DNA of 64,000 bases from CAIUGU01 sp965279735 (lineage in GTDB: Bacteria; Pseudomonadota; Gammaproteobacteria; Steroidobacterales; Steroidobacteraceae): the NCBI GenBank assembly GCA_965279735.1, contig OZ257260.1, positions 2,046,001-2,110,000 on the forward strand. The letters run 5' to 3'. Shown here one piece after another: positions 1 to 8,031 of the stretch (its first letter is position 1; each line of letters begins with the position of its first letter). The notes under the pieces are model-generated. The model searched no databases. It was not told where the DNA came from and saw only the letters and a list, made by a program, of their open reading frames with translations. The position numbers were made by a program, and so were the translations under genes.

Positions 1-1393
1 CTTCGTGGGCGTCACTTCAACCGGCATCTACTGCCGCCCCATCTGCCCCGCGAAAACCCCGAAGGCTGCCAACTGCCGCTTCTTCAACAGCGCCCAGGAA
101 GCCGAACAGGCCCGGTTTCGCCCGTGTCTGCGGTGTCGTCCAGAACTGGCTCCCGGCAACGCTCCCGTGGATAGCTCGCAGCGGATCGCCCATCTCGTCG
201 TTCAGCGGATCGAAGCCGGAAGCACCGACCACCAGCCTACGCTTGAGACCATCGCCGCTCAGTTCGATTTAAGTTCGCGCCAGATCCGCCGCATCGTCCA
301 GCAGGAACTCGGCGTACCGCCTATCCAGCTGCTCCTCACCCGCCGCTTGCTCCTGGCCAAGCAGCTACTGACGGAAACCGCCTTGCCTGTGACGGAAATC
401 GCGTTTGCCAGCGGGTTCGCGAGCCTGCGTCGCTTCAACGATGCATTCAACACACGCTACGGCATGCCACCGACACGATTGCGCAGACAAACGGTTACTG
501 ATGCCACTGCGATCGATGGTGCTGATACGTCGACGCTGCAGATTTCCTATCGACCACCCTACGACTGGAACGGAATTCTCGCGTTTCTCAGGGCACGCGA
601 GCTCAAGGGCGTCGAATGGGTGACCGGGAATTGCTACGCGCGCACGGTGCATCTTGGTGATCGTGAAGGCTGGATCAAAGTGACACAGGCCGCGAAGAAG
701 CACGCACTCATGCTTGAATTCACGCACGGCCTCGCTCCCGTTCTGCCGACGCTTCTCGGCAAGGTACGCGACCTGTTCGACCTCAATGCCCGTCCCGACA
801 TCATTTCAAAGCAGCTCGGCAAAGACAGGTTGCTGGCGCCCTTGGTCAAGGCGAATCCGGGGATGCGAGTACCCGGAGCCTTCAATGGTTTCGAGTTAGG
901 TCTGCGCGCCATCCTCGGCCAGCAAGTGACGGTGAAATCCGCGACCACCGTCGCAGGCCGGTTTGTAGCTGCGTTCGGCGAAACAATCTCAACACCTCAC
1001 GCGGAATTAAACCGGCTGTCGCCCGAACCGGCGCGTATCGCCACGGCAACCGTGGATGACATCGCGAAGCTGGGCATCGTGAGCACGCGATGCAAATGCA
1101 TGATCGCCCTCGCACAAGCTCAAGTCTCAGGCGAGCTGTCCCTCGACAGCGGCAATCATCACGACCCAAACGACACGATCAGACGCCTCACCGAACTCCC
1201 CGGTATAGGTCAGTGGACAGCCCACTACATCTCAATGCGCGCTCTGCGCTGGCCCGATGCCTTTCCGAAGGAGGACATCGTCGTCCGCAAAAGATTAGGC
1301 GGGGTTACGGCAAGGGAAGCGGATGAAATGTCACAAGCCTGGCGACCGTGGCGAGGCTATGCGGTGATGCATCTGTGGAACAAGCTGGGCTAG
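1..1393 (+). CDS. Ada/AlkA-type DNA-3-methyladenine glycosylase, 5' end cut by window edge
   Basis: Base-excision repair protein joining an Ada-like zinc/methyl-acceptor domain, an AraC-type DNA-binding domain and an AlkA glycosylase that removes 3-methyladenine and related alkylated bases. The four expected zinc cysteines lie in YCRPIC and CLRC near the N-terminus. An AraC helix-turn-helix follows (EIAFASGFASLRRFNDAF), then the AlkA N domain. A helix-hairpin-helix LPGIGQWTAHYIS precedes the aspartate of FPKED, the position of the catalytic Asp of AlkA. The frame is open to the first base (codon TTC at 2-4) and homologues begin about 25 residues earlier, so GTG at 5 is probably not the real start. 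It faces the flagellar genes convergently and is unrelated to them. Confidence 0.9.
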   Translation, partial: FVGVTSTGIYCRPICPAKTPKAANCRFFNSAQEAEQARFRPCLRCRPELAPGNAPVDSSQRIAHLVVQRIEAGSTDHQPTLETIAAQFDLSSRQIRRIVQQELGVPPIQLLLTRRLLLAKQLLTETALPVTEIAFASGFASLRRFNDAFNTRYGMPPTRLRRQTVTDATAIDGADTSTLQISYRPPYDWNGILAFLRARELKGVEWVTGNCYARTVHLGDREGWIKVTQAAKKHALMLEFTHGLAPVLPTLLGKVRDLFDLNARPDIISKQLGKDRLLAPLVKANPGMRVPGAFNGFELGLRAILGQQVTVKSATTVAGRFVAAFGETISTPHAELNRLSPEPARIATATVDDIAKLGIVSTRCKCMIALAQAQVSGELSLDSGNHHDPNDTIRRLTELPGIGQWTAHYISMRALRWPDAFPKEDIVVRKRLGGVTAREADEMSQAWRPWRGYAVMHLWNKLG

Positions 1394-1439
1394 CCATACT
1401 CAGGTAAAGGCGCCGATTCTTCCGAGCGGCTTACGTCGG

Positions 1440-1523
1440 AAGTTGTTTTCCGAACCGTCAAAAACACGGACGTTTTTGTCGGAGGCTCCAGGGACGGATT
1501 CACGCCGTTTCGGAAAACAACTT
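1440..1523. repeat. 84-bp element with 15-bp inverted ends and a nested hairpin
   Basis: The arms AAGTTGTTTTCCGAA (1440-1454) and TTCGGAAAACAACTT (1509-1523) are exact reverse complements. Inside them CAAAAAC (1459-1465) and GTTTTTG (1472-1478) form a second 7-bp stem. The element lies between two convergent genes. The core contains GCTCCAGGGACGGATTCACG (1485-1504); I recall similar motifs as short dispersed intergenic repeats in Gammaproteobacteria, but copy number cannot be judged here. It may act as a bidirectional terminator, a REP/MITE-like element, or both. Confidence 0.6.
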
Positions 1524-1557
1524 GCGGCGGAAGACGCTCCTCCGAAACCAGAAGTAA

Positions 1558-2055
1558 CTACCCGACGACGGACAACCGCGCGCGGGCGGGAGTCGGAGCA
1601 GCCGTTGTTTCCGCAGGTACTGCAGTGGCAGCTCCATGCAACCGCACCAGCAGATCTGCCTCATGACGCGCCAGCCCACAGTTCGTCACGATCTCATCGC
1701 TGGATGCACCGCGTTGTGCGAGCCGGATGGCTTGTTCGTAGCCGCGTTGTCCTGAAGAATTCTGCGCAGGTGCGAGCTGCGCTTCTGTCGCGACCTTTTC
1801 CGCGAGTCCATCGAGACGCGTAGCGATCGCTGCAACCGTTTCGGCTAGACCGTGCAATTCACCCTGGATCAGGTCGAGCTGTTCGAAGACCCGTTGGGTA
1901 TCGCGTTCCTGGGACTTGCGCCAGCGTGAGAACGCCCAAGCCAGCACGCCGAAGGCAACCACCAATGCGGTTGCGCGACCTGCAATGAGCATGAGCTCAA
2001 GCGAAACCGGAAACGGCAGATGATCGAGTGAAAACGGCAGCGTCCAGGTCGGCAT
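1558..2055 (-). CDS. DUF2802 membrane protein at the end of the chemotaxis/motor operon
   Basis: About 165 residues: a single membrane segment at about residues 20-42, a helical stretch likely to form a coiled coil (about 45-100), and a C-terminal helical motif (YEQAIRLAQRGASSDEIV...CGLARHEADLLVRLH) typical of DUF2802. Genes of this family commonly close the cheY...motCD operon in Pseudomonas and relatives, as here after motD. No biochemical function is established to my knowledge. ATG at 2055 is preferred because GAGGG stands 7 bases upstream; an in-frame GTG at 2100 has no such site. Confidence 0.75.
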   Translation of the reverse strand: MPTWTLPFSLDHLPFPVSLELMLIAGRATALVVAFGVLAWAFSRWRKSQERDTQRVFEQLDLIQGELHGLAETVAAIATRLDGLAEKVATEAQLAPAQNSSGQRGYEQAIRLAQRGASSDEIVTNCGLARHEADLLVRLHGAATAVPAETTAAPTPARARLSVVG

Positions 2056-2183
2056 GTCTTGGCCCTCGAGTGATCGGTCACAAGGTGTGAACTGCTTCAC
2101 ACTGAATCGCGGCGGAAAACCGACGCGCTTTTGTCACTGGAGGAAGTAAGCAGGAAGCATGCCAGCGCGAAGCGCCGGACGAC

Positions 2184-3176
2184 TCAAGGCGTGTTGTTTG
2201 CGGTCGTTGTGGGCGGAAGGGAAGAAACCGGTGCCGGCGTATTGCCAGGCTCGACCGCAGGTACGGGTGCTGGCGCATTGGGAGCCGGAGTGGAAGCCGT
2301 ATCTTCCCCGCGATCGGCTGCATACGCGCCTTCGGGATTGCCTTCGCCACTCAGGATAACGAGCAACACGCGGCGGTTGGCGTTGCGGCCTTCCGGCGTG
2401 TTGTTGCTCACCGCAGGACGGTTTTCGCCGAGTCCGATAACCGCCAGCCGCTCAGGGTTCATGCCCTGCTTGGTGAACAGGTGGACGACGCTCGCAGCAC
2501 GCGCAGCGGACAGTTCCCAGTTCGACGGGAATGCAGCGGTATTGATCGGCCGGTTGTCGGTATGACCTTCGACACGGATCGGATTCGGAAAGGGCACCAG
2601 CGTTCCAGCCAGTTGGTCGAGCGCCTTGACCGCAGGCGGTGACAACGTCGCAGAGCCGCTGGGGAACAGCAGATCCGTGCGGATTTCAACTTCCACCCAG
2701 AAATCATGCCGCCGCACGATCACGAGATCCTTGTCGACGAGATCGCTCATCGCCCGCTCGACTTCGTCCGCCACTTTCTGCAGCGCTCTCGTCGTTTCGC
2801 TGCTCGGCAGATGCTCCGGTGTCTGCTTGCCGGTGTCGGACCCTGCACCGAACTGCCGCGGTTCGCTTTGTGGCTGATGCGTCTCCAGCATTGAGCGCGG
2901 CTGTCCGACCATCGTTGCCTGCTGCACGATGCTTACCTGGATGTCCGCACCCGAGCCCACCTGCTTCTCGCCTGTCTGAACAGGTTCCAGCGTCATCGGT
3001 GTGCCGCGGAAAGCGGCAACGAGCGAATCGGATAGCACCCGGTACTTGCCCTCATTCACGGTCGAGATCGCGTACATCACGACGAAGAAGGCGAGCAGCA
3101 ATGTCACGAGGTCACCGTAGGGAATCGCCCACGCCTCGTGATTCTCGTGCTCCTCGTGGCGTTTCTTTCTCGCCAT
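2184..3176 (-). CDS. motD: flagellar motor stator protein MotD (MotB family)
   Basis: Peptidoglycan-anchoring stator subunit that pairs with MotC to form the ion channel driving flagellar rotation. A short basic N-terminus leads into one membrane helix (about residues 20-40) with IPYGDLVTLLLAFFVVMYA; the aspartate of this segment is the conserved ion-binding residue. An OmpA-like peptidoglycan-binding domain occupies about 165-285 (VEGHTDNRPIN, NRRVLLVI). A Pro/Ala/Thr-rich tail of about 45 residues follows and is longer than usual. It starts 5 bases after motC. Confidence 0.93.
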   Translation of the reverse strand: MARKKRHEEHENHEAWAIPYGDLVTLLLAFFVVMYAISTVNEGKYRVLSDSLVAAFRGTPMTLEPVQTGEKQVGSGADIQVSIVQQATMVGQPRSMLETHQPQSEPRQFGAGSDTGKQTPEHLPSSETTRALQKVADEVERAMSDLVDKDLVIVRRHDFWVEVEIRTDLLFPSGSATLSPPAVKALDQLAGTLVPFPNPIRVEGHTDNRPINTAAFPSNWELSAARAASVVHLFTKQGMNPERLAVIGLGENRPAVSNNTPEGRNANRRVLLVILSGEGNPEGAYAADRGEDTASTPAPNAPAPVPAVEPGNTPAPVSSLPPTTTANNTP

Positions 3177-3181
3177 GGAGG

Positions 3182-3925
3182 CTAGTGGAGATACGCCTGC
3201 AGCTTGGCTTCGATGCTGCGCGGGTTTTCACCCTGGGCGATGGAGATCAGGCCTTCGATGATCATCTCCCGCGCCTGGGTCTGTGCGTGGATGGTTCCCT
3301 TGAGCTTGTTCGCCATCGGCAGGAAGAACAGGTTGGCGAAGCCGATGCCGTAGATCGTGGCGGTAAAGGCCGCCGCGATGCCGTGGCCGAGCTTGCTCGG
3401 GTCCGCGAGGTTCTGCATCACGGCCATCAGGCCGAGCACCGCACCGATGATGCCGAGGGTTGGCGCGTAGACGCCCATTCCCTCGAATACCTTGGCTGCA
3501 CGCACGTCCGCGTTCTCGCGAATACTCAGTTCGACTTCCATGATGCCCCGGATGGATTCCGGTTCGCTGCCATCGACGACCAGCTGCATGCCCTTCCGGA
3601 CGAAGTCATCAGGTTCGGATTCGAGCAATGGCTCAAGTCCGAGCAGGCCCTGCTTGCGGGCAACGTTGCTCCACTCGACCATTTTCTTGATGAGCTCGCC
3701 CTGCCGCAGCATCGGGGGCTTGAACACCCAGGGGACGATCCTGAGCGCGTGCTTCATGACACCAAGCGGCGTCTGCACGCAGATGGAAGCCAGCGTGCCG
3801 ACGATGACAATCATGAAGGCAGCCGAGGACAGCAGCGCGGTCAACCCCGCACCTTTCAGCACGGCGCCGACGAGCACGGCCACCAATGCCAGAATGAACC
3901 CGACAATACTCAGGATATCCAACAA
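3182..3925 (-). CDS. motC: flagellar motor stator protein MotC (MotA family)
   Basis: Inner-membrane MotA/ExbB-family protein of 247 residues with four hydrophobic segments: two at the N-terminus (LSIVGFILALVAVLVGAVL and ALLSSAAFMIVIVGTLAS) and two near 150-205, separated by the large cytoplasmic loop that contacts FliG. It forms the stator with MotD. The start is TTG at 3925, with GGAG five bases upstream; a second TTG follows directly, so 3922 is also possible. No methionine codon fits the family N-terminus. Confidence 0.92.
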   Translation of the reverse strand: MLDILSIVGFILALVAVLVGAVLKGAGLTALLSSAAFMIVIVGTLASICVQTPLGVMKHALRIVPWVFKPPMLRQGELIKKMVEWSNVARKQGLLGLEPLLESEPDDFVRKGMQLVVDGSEPESIRGIMEVELSIRENADVRAAKVFEGMGVYAPTLGIIGAVLGLMAVMQNLADPSKLGHGIAAAFTATIYGIGFANLFFLPMANKLKGTIHAQTQAREMIIEGLISIAQGENPRSIEAKLQAYLH

Positions 3926-3983
3926 CCACTCTCCACTATCGTCTTCCCTACACGGACTTGCCCAAGGCGCAGGACATCAGCCA

Positions 3984-4721
3984 TTACATGCCGAGCCCTG
4001 ACAGCAACGCATCCACATCCTGCTGGCCCGATACATTGGGGCCCTGATCGATTCCCGGAACCGCCGGACCGAATCCTCTGGAAGTCGGGCTCTCCGCCTT
4101 CACTTCCCGCGGCAGCTCGCCACCGGACAGTCGCCCGAGTTCGGCAAGCGCACTCTCGATTTCCGTCACGAGCTGCATCACGCCGCGAATGATCTGCCCC
4201 GTAATGTCCTGGTAGCCCTGTGCCAGCAGCACCTCGGCGAGATTGTTGCGAACCTGCTCGCTGTCCGTGCGGACGGCAGGCAGGAACAGATCCATGGTCC
4301 CGAGGAGCAGGCGGAAATCCTTCGGGTCGATGGATCGCGCACGAAAGCTCTTCCACAACGGCAACAATTCGGCGGCGCGTGCCGCTGTCCGTTCGGCGAG
4401 CGGACCTGAGCGTTCGACGAGATCGAGCGTGGTGTGCGCAGCCTCATCGGTCAGCTTGAGCACATGCTGGAGCCGATGACGGGCATCCGGCACTTCCTTT
4501 TCGGCCATATCCGCAAGGCGCGAATCGAGGCTGAAGCGGTCGAGCGCAAAACGCAGGCTCACCGTCAGTTCACGCAGGTCGGTGCAGAGATTCCGGTCGC
4601 GGGCCCCGCCGAGGTCAGCAAGCGCAGCCACGAAACCCGGCTCGTCGCCGGCTTCCAGCAACGCCGAGAGCGCGTCCACCGACGCGCCATACTTCGCTTT
4701 GAGTTCAGAGGTCGAGGACAT
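3984..4721 (-). CDS. cheZ: chemotaxis protein phosphatase CheZ
   Basis: Accelerates dephosphorylation of CheY-P and so terminates the switching signal. The long four-helix-bundle region carries QGYQDITGQIIRGV, whose Gln of YQD corresponds to the catalytic Gln147 of E. coli CheZ. The C-terminal QQDVDALLSGLGM is the CheY-binding peptide after a Gly/Pro-rich linker. At 245 residues it is slightly longer than the E. coli protein. It follows cheY by 9 bases, but cheA and cheB, which usually follow cheZ in this operon type, are missing. Confidence 0.95.
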   Translation of the reverse strand: MSSTSELKAKYGASVDALSALLEAGDEPGFVAALADLGGARDRNLCTDLRELTVSLRFALDRFSLDSRLADMAEKEVPDARHRLQHVLKLTDEAAHTTLDLVERSGPLAERTAARAAELLPLWKSFRARSIDPKDFRLLLGTMDLFLPAVRTDSEQVRNNLAEVLLAQGYQDITGQIIRGVMQLVTEIESALAELGRLSGGELPREVKAESPTSRGFGPAVPGIDQGPNVSGQQDVDALLSGLGM

Positions 4722-4730
4722 GGCCAGTCC

Positions 4731-5123
4731 TCATTTCGCAGCGGAGCGGCTCTCGAGAATCTTGTCGATTTTCTCCTTGAGCGTCACGGCGGTGAAAGGT
4801 TTGATCACGTAACCGTTGACGCCCGCCTGAGCAGCTTCCACGATCTGTTCGCGCTTCGATTCGGCAGTGAGCATCAGCACCGGCATCTGCTTCAGCCTCG
4901 CATCGGCGCGCACGGCCTTCAGCAGGTCGAGACCCGGCATGCCAGGCATGTTCCAGTCGGTGATGAGAAAGTCGAACCCGCCCGCCTGCAACAGCGGCAA
5001 TGCCGTCTGGCCGTCATCAGCCTCGGTGACATTCGCATAGCCGAGATCGTGCAACAGGTTCTTGATGATGCGACGCATGGTCGAGAAGTCATCGACCACC
5101 AGGAATTTCATCTCTTTGCTCAC
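4731..5123 (-). CDS. cheY: chemotaxis response regulator CheY
   Basis: Single receiver domain that binds FliM when phosphorylated and switches flagellar rotation. Visible: acidic pair VVDD, phospho-acceptor Asp in ITDWNMPGM, conserved Thr in LMLTAES and Lys in VIKPFT. The likely start is GTG at 5123 (VSKEMKFLVVDDF), with GGGAG 8 bases upstream, giving 130 residues. An ATG four codons later and a TTG at 5150 are alternatives. It lies between fliA and cheZ as in Pseudomonas. Confidence 0.95.
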   Translation of the reverse strand: MSKEMKFLVVDDFSTMRRIIKNLLHDLGYANVTEADDGQTALPLLQAGGFDFLITDWNMPGMPGLDLLKAVRADARLKQMPVLMLTAESKREQIVEAAQAGVNGYVIKPFTAVTLKEKIDKILESRSAAK

Positions 5124-5189
5124 CGTCCACTCTCCCGCCGGACTTCGCAAGTACGGCTGTCATCTGCCAACACCCTCGGGCGCCTGCCC

Positions 5190-5936
5190 TCAGGCTTTCG
5201 TCTCCCCGAGGTCCTCGCGCCACTCCGCGAGCCTCGCCTTCAACCGCGTCAACGCCTGGCCGTGGAGCTGACATACGCGGGACTCCGTCACTTTCAGCAC
5301 CGCGCCGATTTCCTTCAGGTTCAGTTCCTCGTCGTAGTAGAGGGACATCACCAGCTTCTCGCGCTCCGGCAGCTCGGTGATCGCGTGCGCCAAAGCCTTT
5401 CTGAATCCTGCGTCGACCGTATCCGCGAACGGATCGGCCTTGGCATCCACCGCACGCACGAGTGGCGACTCCTCGTCACCGATCGTGGCGTCCAGACTCG
5501 TGAGCCTGCAGCTCGCGGCGTCCTGCATGATGTGGTGGTACTCGCCGAGCGAGACACCCATCTGCAGCGCCACATCGCTGTCGCGCGCCTCTCGTCCGGT
5601 TTCAAGTTCCACTTCCCGCATCGCCGCCGCGGCAGCGCGTGACTTGCGATGCACCGAACGTGGCGCCCAGTCGAGCTTGCGCAATGCATCCAGCATGGCG
5701 CCGCGGATCCGGATCCCCGCGTACGTTTCGAAACTCGCGCCGCGATCCGCCGTGAAATTCGCCGCCGCTTCCAGCAACCCGAGCATGCCGGCCTGGATCA
5801 GGTCATCGACCTCCACTGACGGCGGCAGACGCCCCGCAAGGTGGTAGGCGATGCGCTTGACCAGCTCCGCATGCCTGAGGACCAGCGTGCCGGCATCCTT
5901 CCCCGTCCTCCCTGCTTCGTAAGCGCTGACACTCAC
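5190..5936 (-). CDS. fliA: flagellar sigma factor FliA (sigma-28)
   Basis: Directs RNA polymerase to late flagellar promoters and is held inactive by FlgM until the hook is finished. Region 2 (HAELVKRIAYHLAGRLPPSVEVDDLIQAG), region 3 and region 4 (LKEIGAVLKVTESRVCQLHGQAL) are all present in 248 residues. The start chosen is GTG at 5936, which overlaps the fleN stop (GTGA) and has GGAAG 8 bases upstream; upstream in-frame codons lie inside fleN. Matching sigma-28 promoters are visible at fliC, fliS and flgM. Confidence 0.95.
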   Translation of the reverse strand: MSVSAYEAGRTGKDAGTLVLRHAELVKRIAYHLAGRLPPSVEVDDLIQAGMLGLLEAAANFTADRGASFETYAGIRIRGAMLDALRKLDWAPRSVHRKSRAAAAAMREVELETGREARDSDVALQMGVSLGEYHHIMQDAASCRLTSLDATIGDEESPLVRAVDAKADPFADTVDAGFRKALAHAITELPEREKLVMSLYYDEELNLKEIGAVLKVTESRVCQLHGQALTRLKARLAEWREDLGETKA

Positions 5937-6829
5937 TGCACGGCTTCCAGTCGGGGCGAGGCCCGGCGTACGAGACGTTCCATGAAGAACTCTAGGTTCC
6001 CCCGCGGGCCGTCCGGTACAGGCCATTTATCGGCCCGGGCAGCCAGTTTCTTGAATCCAAGTGCAGCCGGACTTGAGGGGTACGCCACCGACACCGGCTT
6101 CTGCTCCCGGACGGAGCGCTGGAGGTACGGGTCTTCGGGAATTTCCCCGGCATATTCGAGGGTTACGTCGAGGAAGCGGTCGGTGACCCGCTCCAGCTTG
6201 GCGAACAGTTCCTCGCCCTGTCCCGGGGCGCGGGTCCGATTGGCCAGGACGCGGAACCGGGACACCCCGTGGCTGCGGCTCAGAATCTTGACCAGGGCAT
6301 AGGCATCGGTGATCGAGGTCGGCTCGTCACAGACCACCAGCAGGACCTGTTGGGCAGCCTGCGAAAACCGCAAAACGCCATCGGCAATGCCGGCGGCTGT
6401 ATCCACCACCAGCACGTCAAGCCGATGCGACAGCGAGCTGAAGGCCTGGACCAGTCCGAGGTGCTGGGCGGTCCCGAGATTCGCGAGTTCTGCTACGCCG
6501 GAAGCCGCGGGCACGATCTGCATGCCCTCGGGCGTCTTGACGATGATCTCTTCCAGTGTCCGTTCGCCGCTCAGCACATGCGCCAGCGTGTACCGGGGAC
6601 TCAAGCCCAGCAGCACGTCGACGTTAGCAAGACCCAGGTCGCCGTCGAGCAGCATCACGCGCCGGCCGGCGGTCGTCAGTGCGGTCGCCAGATTCACGGC
6701 CACGCTGCTCTTGCCGACACCACCCTTGCCACCGGTGACCGCGATCACCTGCACGGGACCGGGAGCGGCGGAATGCTTCAAACCTTCGATCTGGATCGGA
6801 TTCATCTTGATTCCATCAGGCAAGTGCAT
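5933..6829 (-). CDS. fleN: flagellar number regulator FleN (FlhG), MinD-like ATPase
   Basis: ParA/MinD-family ATPase that limits flagellar number, in Pseudomonas by antagonising FleQ. The deviant Walker A motif GGKGGVGKSS, the LLDGDLGLANVDVLLG segment and VVDTAAGI are visible. ATG at 6829 has a strong GGAGGAG 7 bases upstream and gives 298 residues; it overlaps the 3' end of flhF by 14 bases. It stands between flhF and fliA, the conserved order in polar flagellates. Confidence 0.95.
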   Translation of the reverse strand: MHLPDGIKMNPIQIEGLKHSAAPGPVQVIAVTGGKGGVGKSSVAVNLATALTTAGRRVMLLDGDLGLANVDVLLGLSPRYTLAHVLSGERTLEEIIVKTPEGMQIVPAASGVAELANLGTAQHLGLVQAFSSLSHRLDVLVVDTAAGIADGVLRFSQAAQQVLLVVCDEPTSITDAYALVKILSRSHGVSRFRVLANRTRAPGQGEELFAKLERVTDRFLDVTLEYAGEIPEDPYLQRSVREQKPVSVAYPSSPAALGFKKLAARADKWPVPDGPRGNLEFFMERLVRRASPRLEAVQ

Positions 6830-8015
6830 GAGCGACTCCTCCAAACCGGCGGCGCAGCAGCTCTTCGTCTGCCGTCGCCCCCGAGCGGCGCGCCAGTTCC
6901 ACGGCCTGCACCACGAGCTGGTGAGCCCGGGCGGGATTGAGATCTTCGGGAACGCGCTGGCCTTCGCTGACGTACGACACGGGTAGCTGCGCACGAATCA
7001 GCGCGGACAGCAGACCACCGAGGCTGGTCGCTTCATCCAGCTTGGTCAGGATGCAAGCAGAGGGGCGTGCAGGCTTGAACCGCGTGATCGCTTCCTCGAT
7101 CGCACCCGCCTGGGCGCTCGTGTTGAGGACGAGAATGGAATCAAGGCGCGGATGGGCTTCGTGCAGGGCCTGCAGTTCCGCCAACTGGCGCGTGTCCTTG
7201 GGGCTCAATCCTGCGGTGTCGATCAGCACGAGGCGGCGATCGGAAAGCTTCGCGAGCACTCCCGCGAGCTGGGCCGCGCCGTCGACTGAATAGGCGGGCA
7301 CACCGAGCAGTCGCCCGAGCGTATGAATCTGGTCCTGCGCGCCGATACGTGCCGCATCTGCAGCGACCAGTGCGATGTCGCGAGGTCCATGACGCAGCAC
7401 CCAGCGAGCGGCCAGCTTCGCGAGCGTGGTCGTCTTGCCGGCACCGGTAGGACCCACGAGGGCGAGCATGCCGCCCACTTCAAGATACTTGTCGCCGACG
7501 ACCCCGATGCGCCGCGACACCTGCGCCAACGCCTGTCTGTGCGCCTCGGCGAACTCCTGGTTGCCGGGAGACTGTGCCGCGAGTTCGGCCGCGAGATCCT
7601 GGCTGAGTCCGAGATTCGTGAGTTCGCGAAGCAGCTCGGCCTGCACAGGCGCACGGCGCGTGAGGTCGTTCCAGGCAAGCGTGGCCACCTGCGTCTCAAG
7701 CATCAGGCGCAAACGCTTGAGCTCGGAATTCATCTCCGCCACGGGCGCGTCGATCGTTGCCGCCATCTGCTGCATGCGGGCCGCAAAGCTTGGCGCCTCG
7801 GGCGTATTCGCCTGCGTTTCACGCGGCTGGCTGCGCTCCATTGCCTGCGCAGGACTGCTCGCCTCTGCGGCTGCCTCATGGTCAACGGCCGCCGTGATCT
7901 CGACGCCGTCTTCGGTTCGTTGCGAAGACAGGATCACGGCATCGGGGCCCTGTTCCTCACGCACCTGGCGCAAGGCCTGGCGCATGTCCTTGGCAAGATA
8001 TCTTTTGATTTTCAT
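6816..8015 (-). CDS. flhF: flagellar biosynthesis GTPase FlhF
   Basis: SRP-family GTPase that places the flagellum at the cell pole. The N-terminal basic domain (MKIKRYLAKDMRQALRQVRE) is followed by a variable linker (about 50-105), an N domain and the G domain, with P-loop GPTGAGKTTTLAKLAA, LIDTAG and a TKLDE guanine-specificity motif. 399 residues. It lies 16 bases after flhA. Together with FleN it suggests polar flagellation. Confidence 0.95.
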   Translation of the reverse strand: MKIKRYLAKDMRQALRQVREEQGPDAVILSSQRTEDGVEITAAVDHEAAAEASSPAQAMERSQPRETQANTPEAPSFAARMQQMAATIDAPVAEMNSELKRLRLMLETQVATLAWNDLTRRAPVQAELLRELTNLGLSQDLAAELAAQSPGNQEFAEAHRQALAQVSRRIGVVGDKYLEVGGMLALVGPTGAGKTTTLAKLAARWVLRHGPRDIALVAADAARIGAQDQIHTLGRLLGVPAYSVDGAAQLAGVLAKLSDRRLVLIDTAGLSPKDTRQLAELQALHEAHPRLDSILVLNTSAQAGAIEEAITRFKPARPSACILTKLDEATSLGGLLSALIRAQLPVSYVSEGQRVPEDLNPARAHQLVVQAVELARRSGATADEELLRRRFGGVAHALA

Positions 8016-8031
8016 CGCGAGTCAGGGCTCC

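Noticed and set aside
3936..3961. Weak sigma-28-like site before motC (GCAAGTCC and GACGATAG on the minus strand)
   Set aside because: Spacing is 10 rather than 11 bases and both boxes deviate more than the three sites accepted; motC also sits inside an operon.
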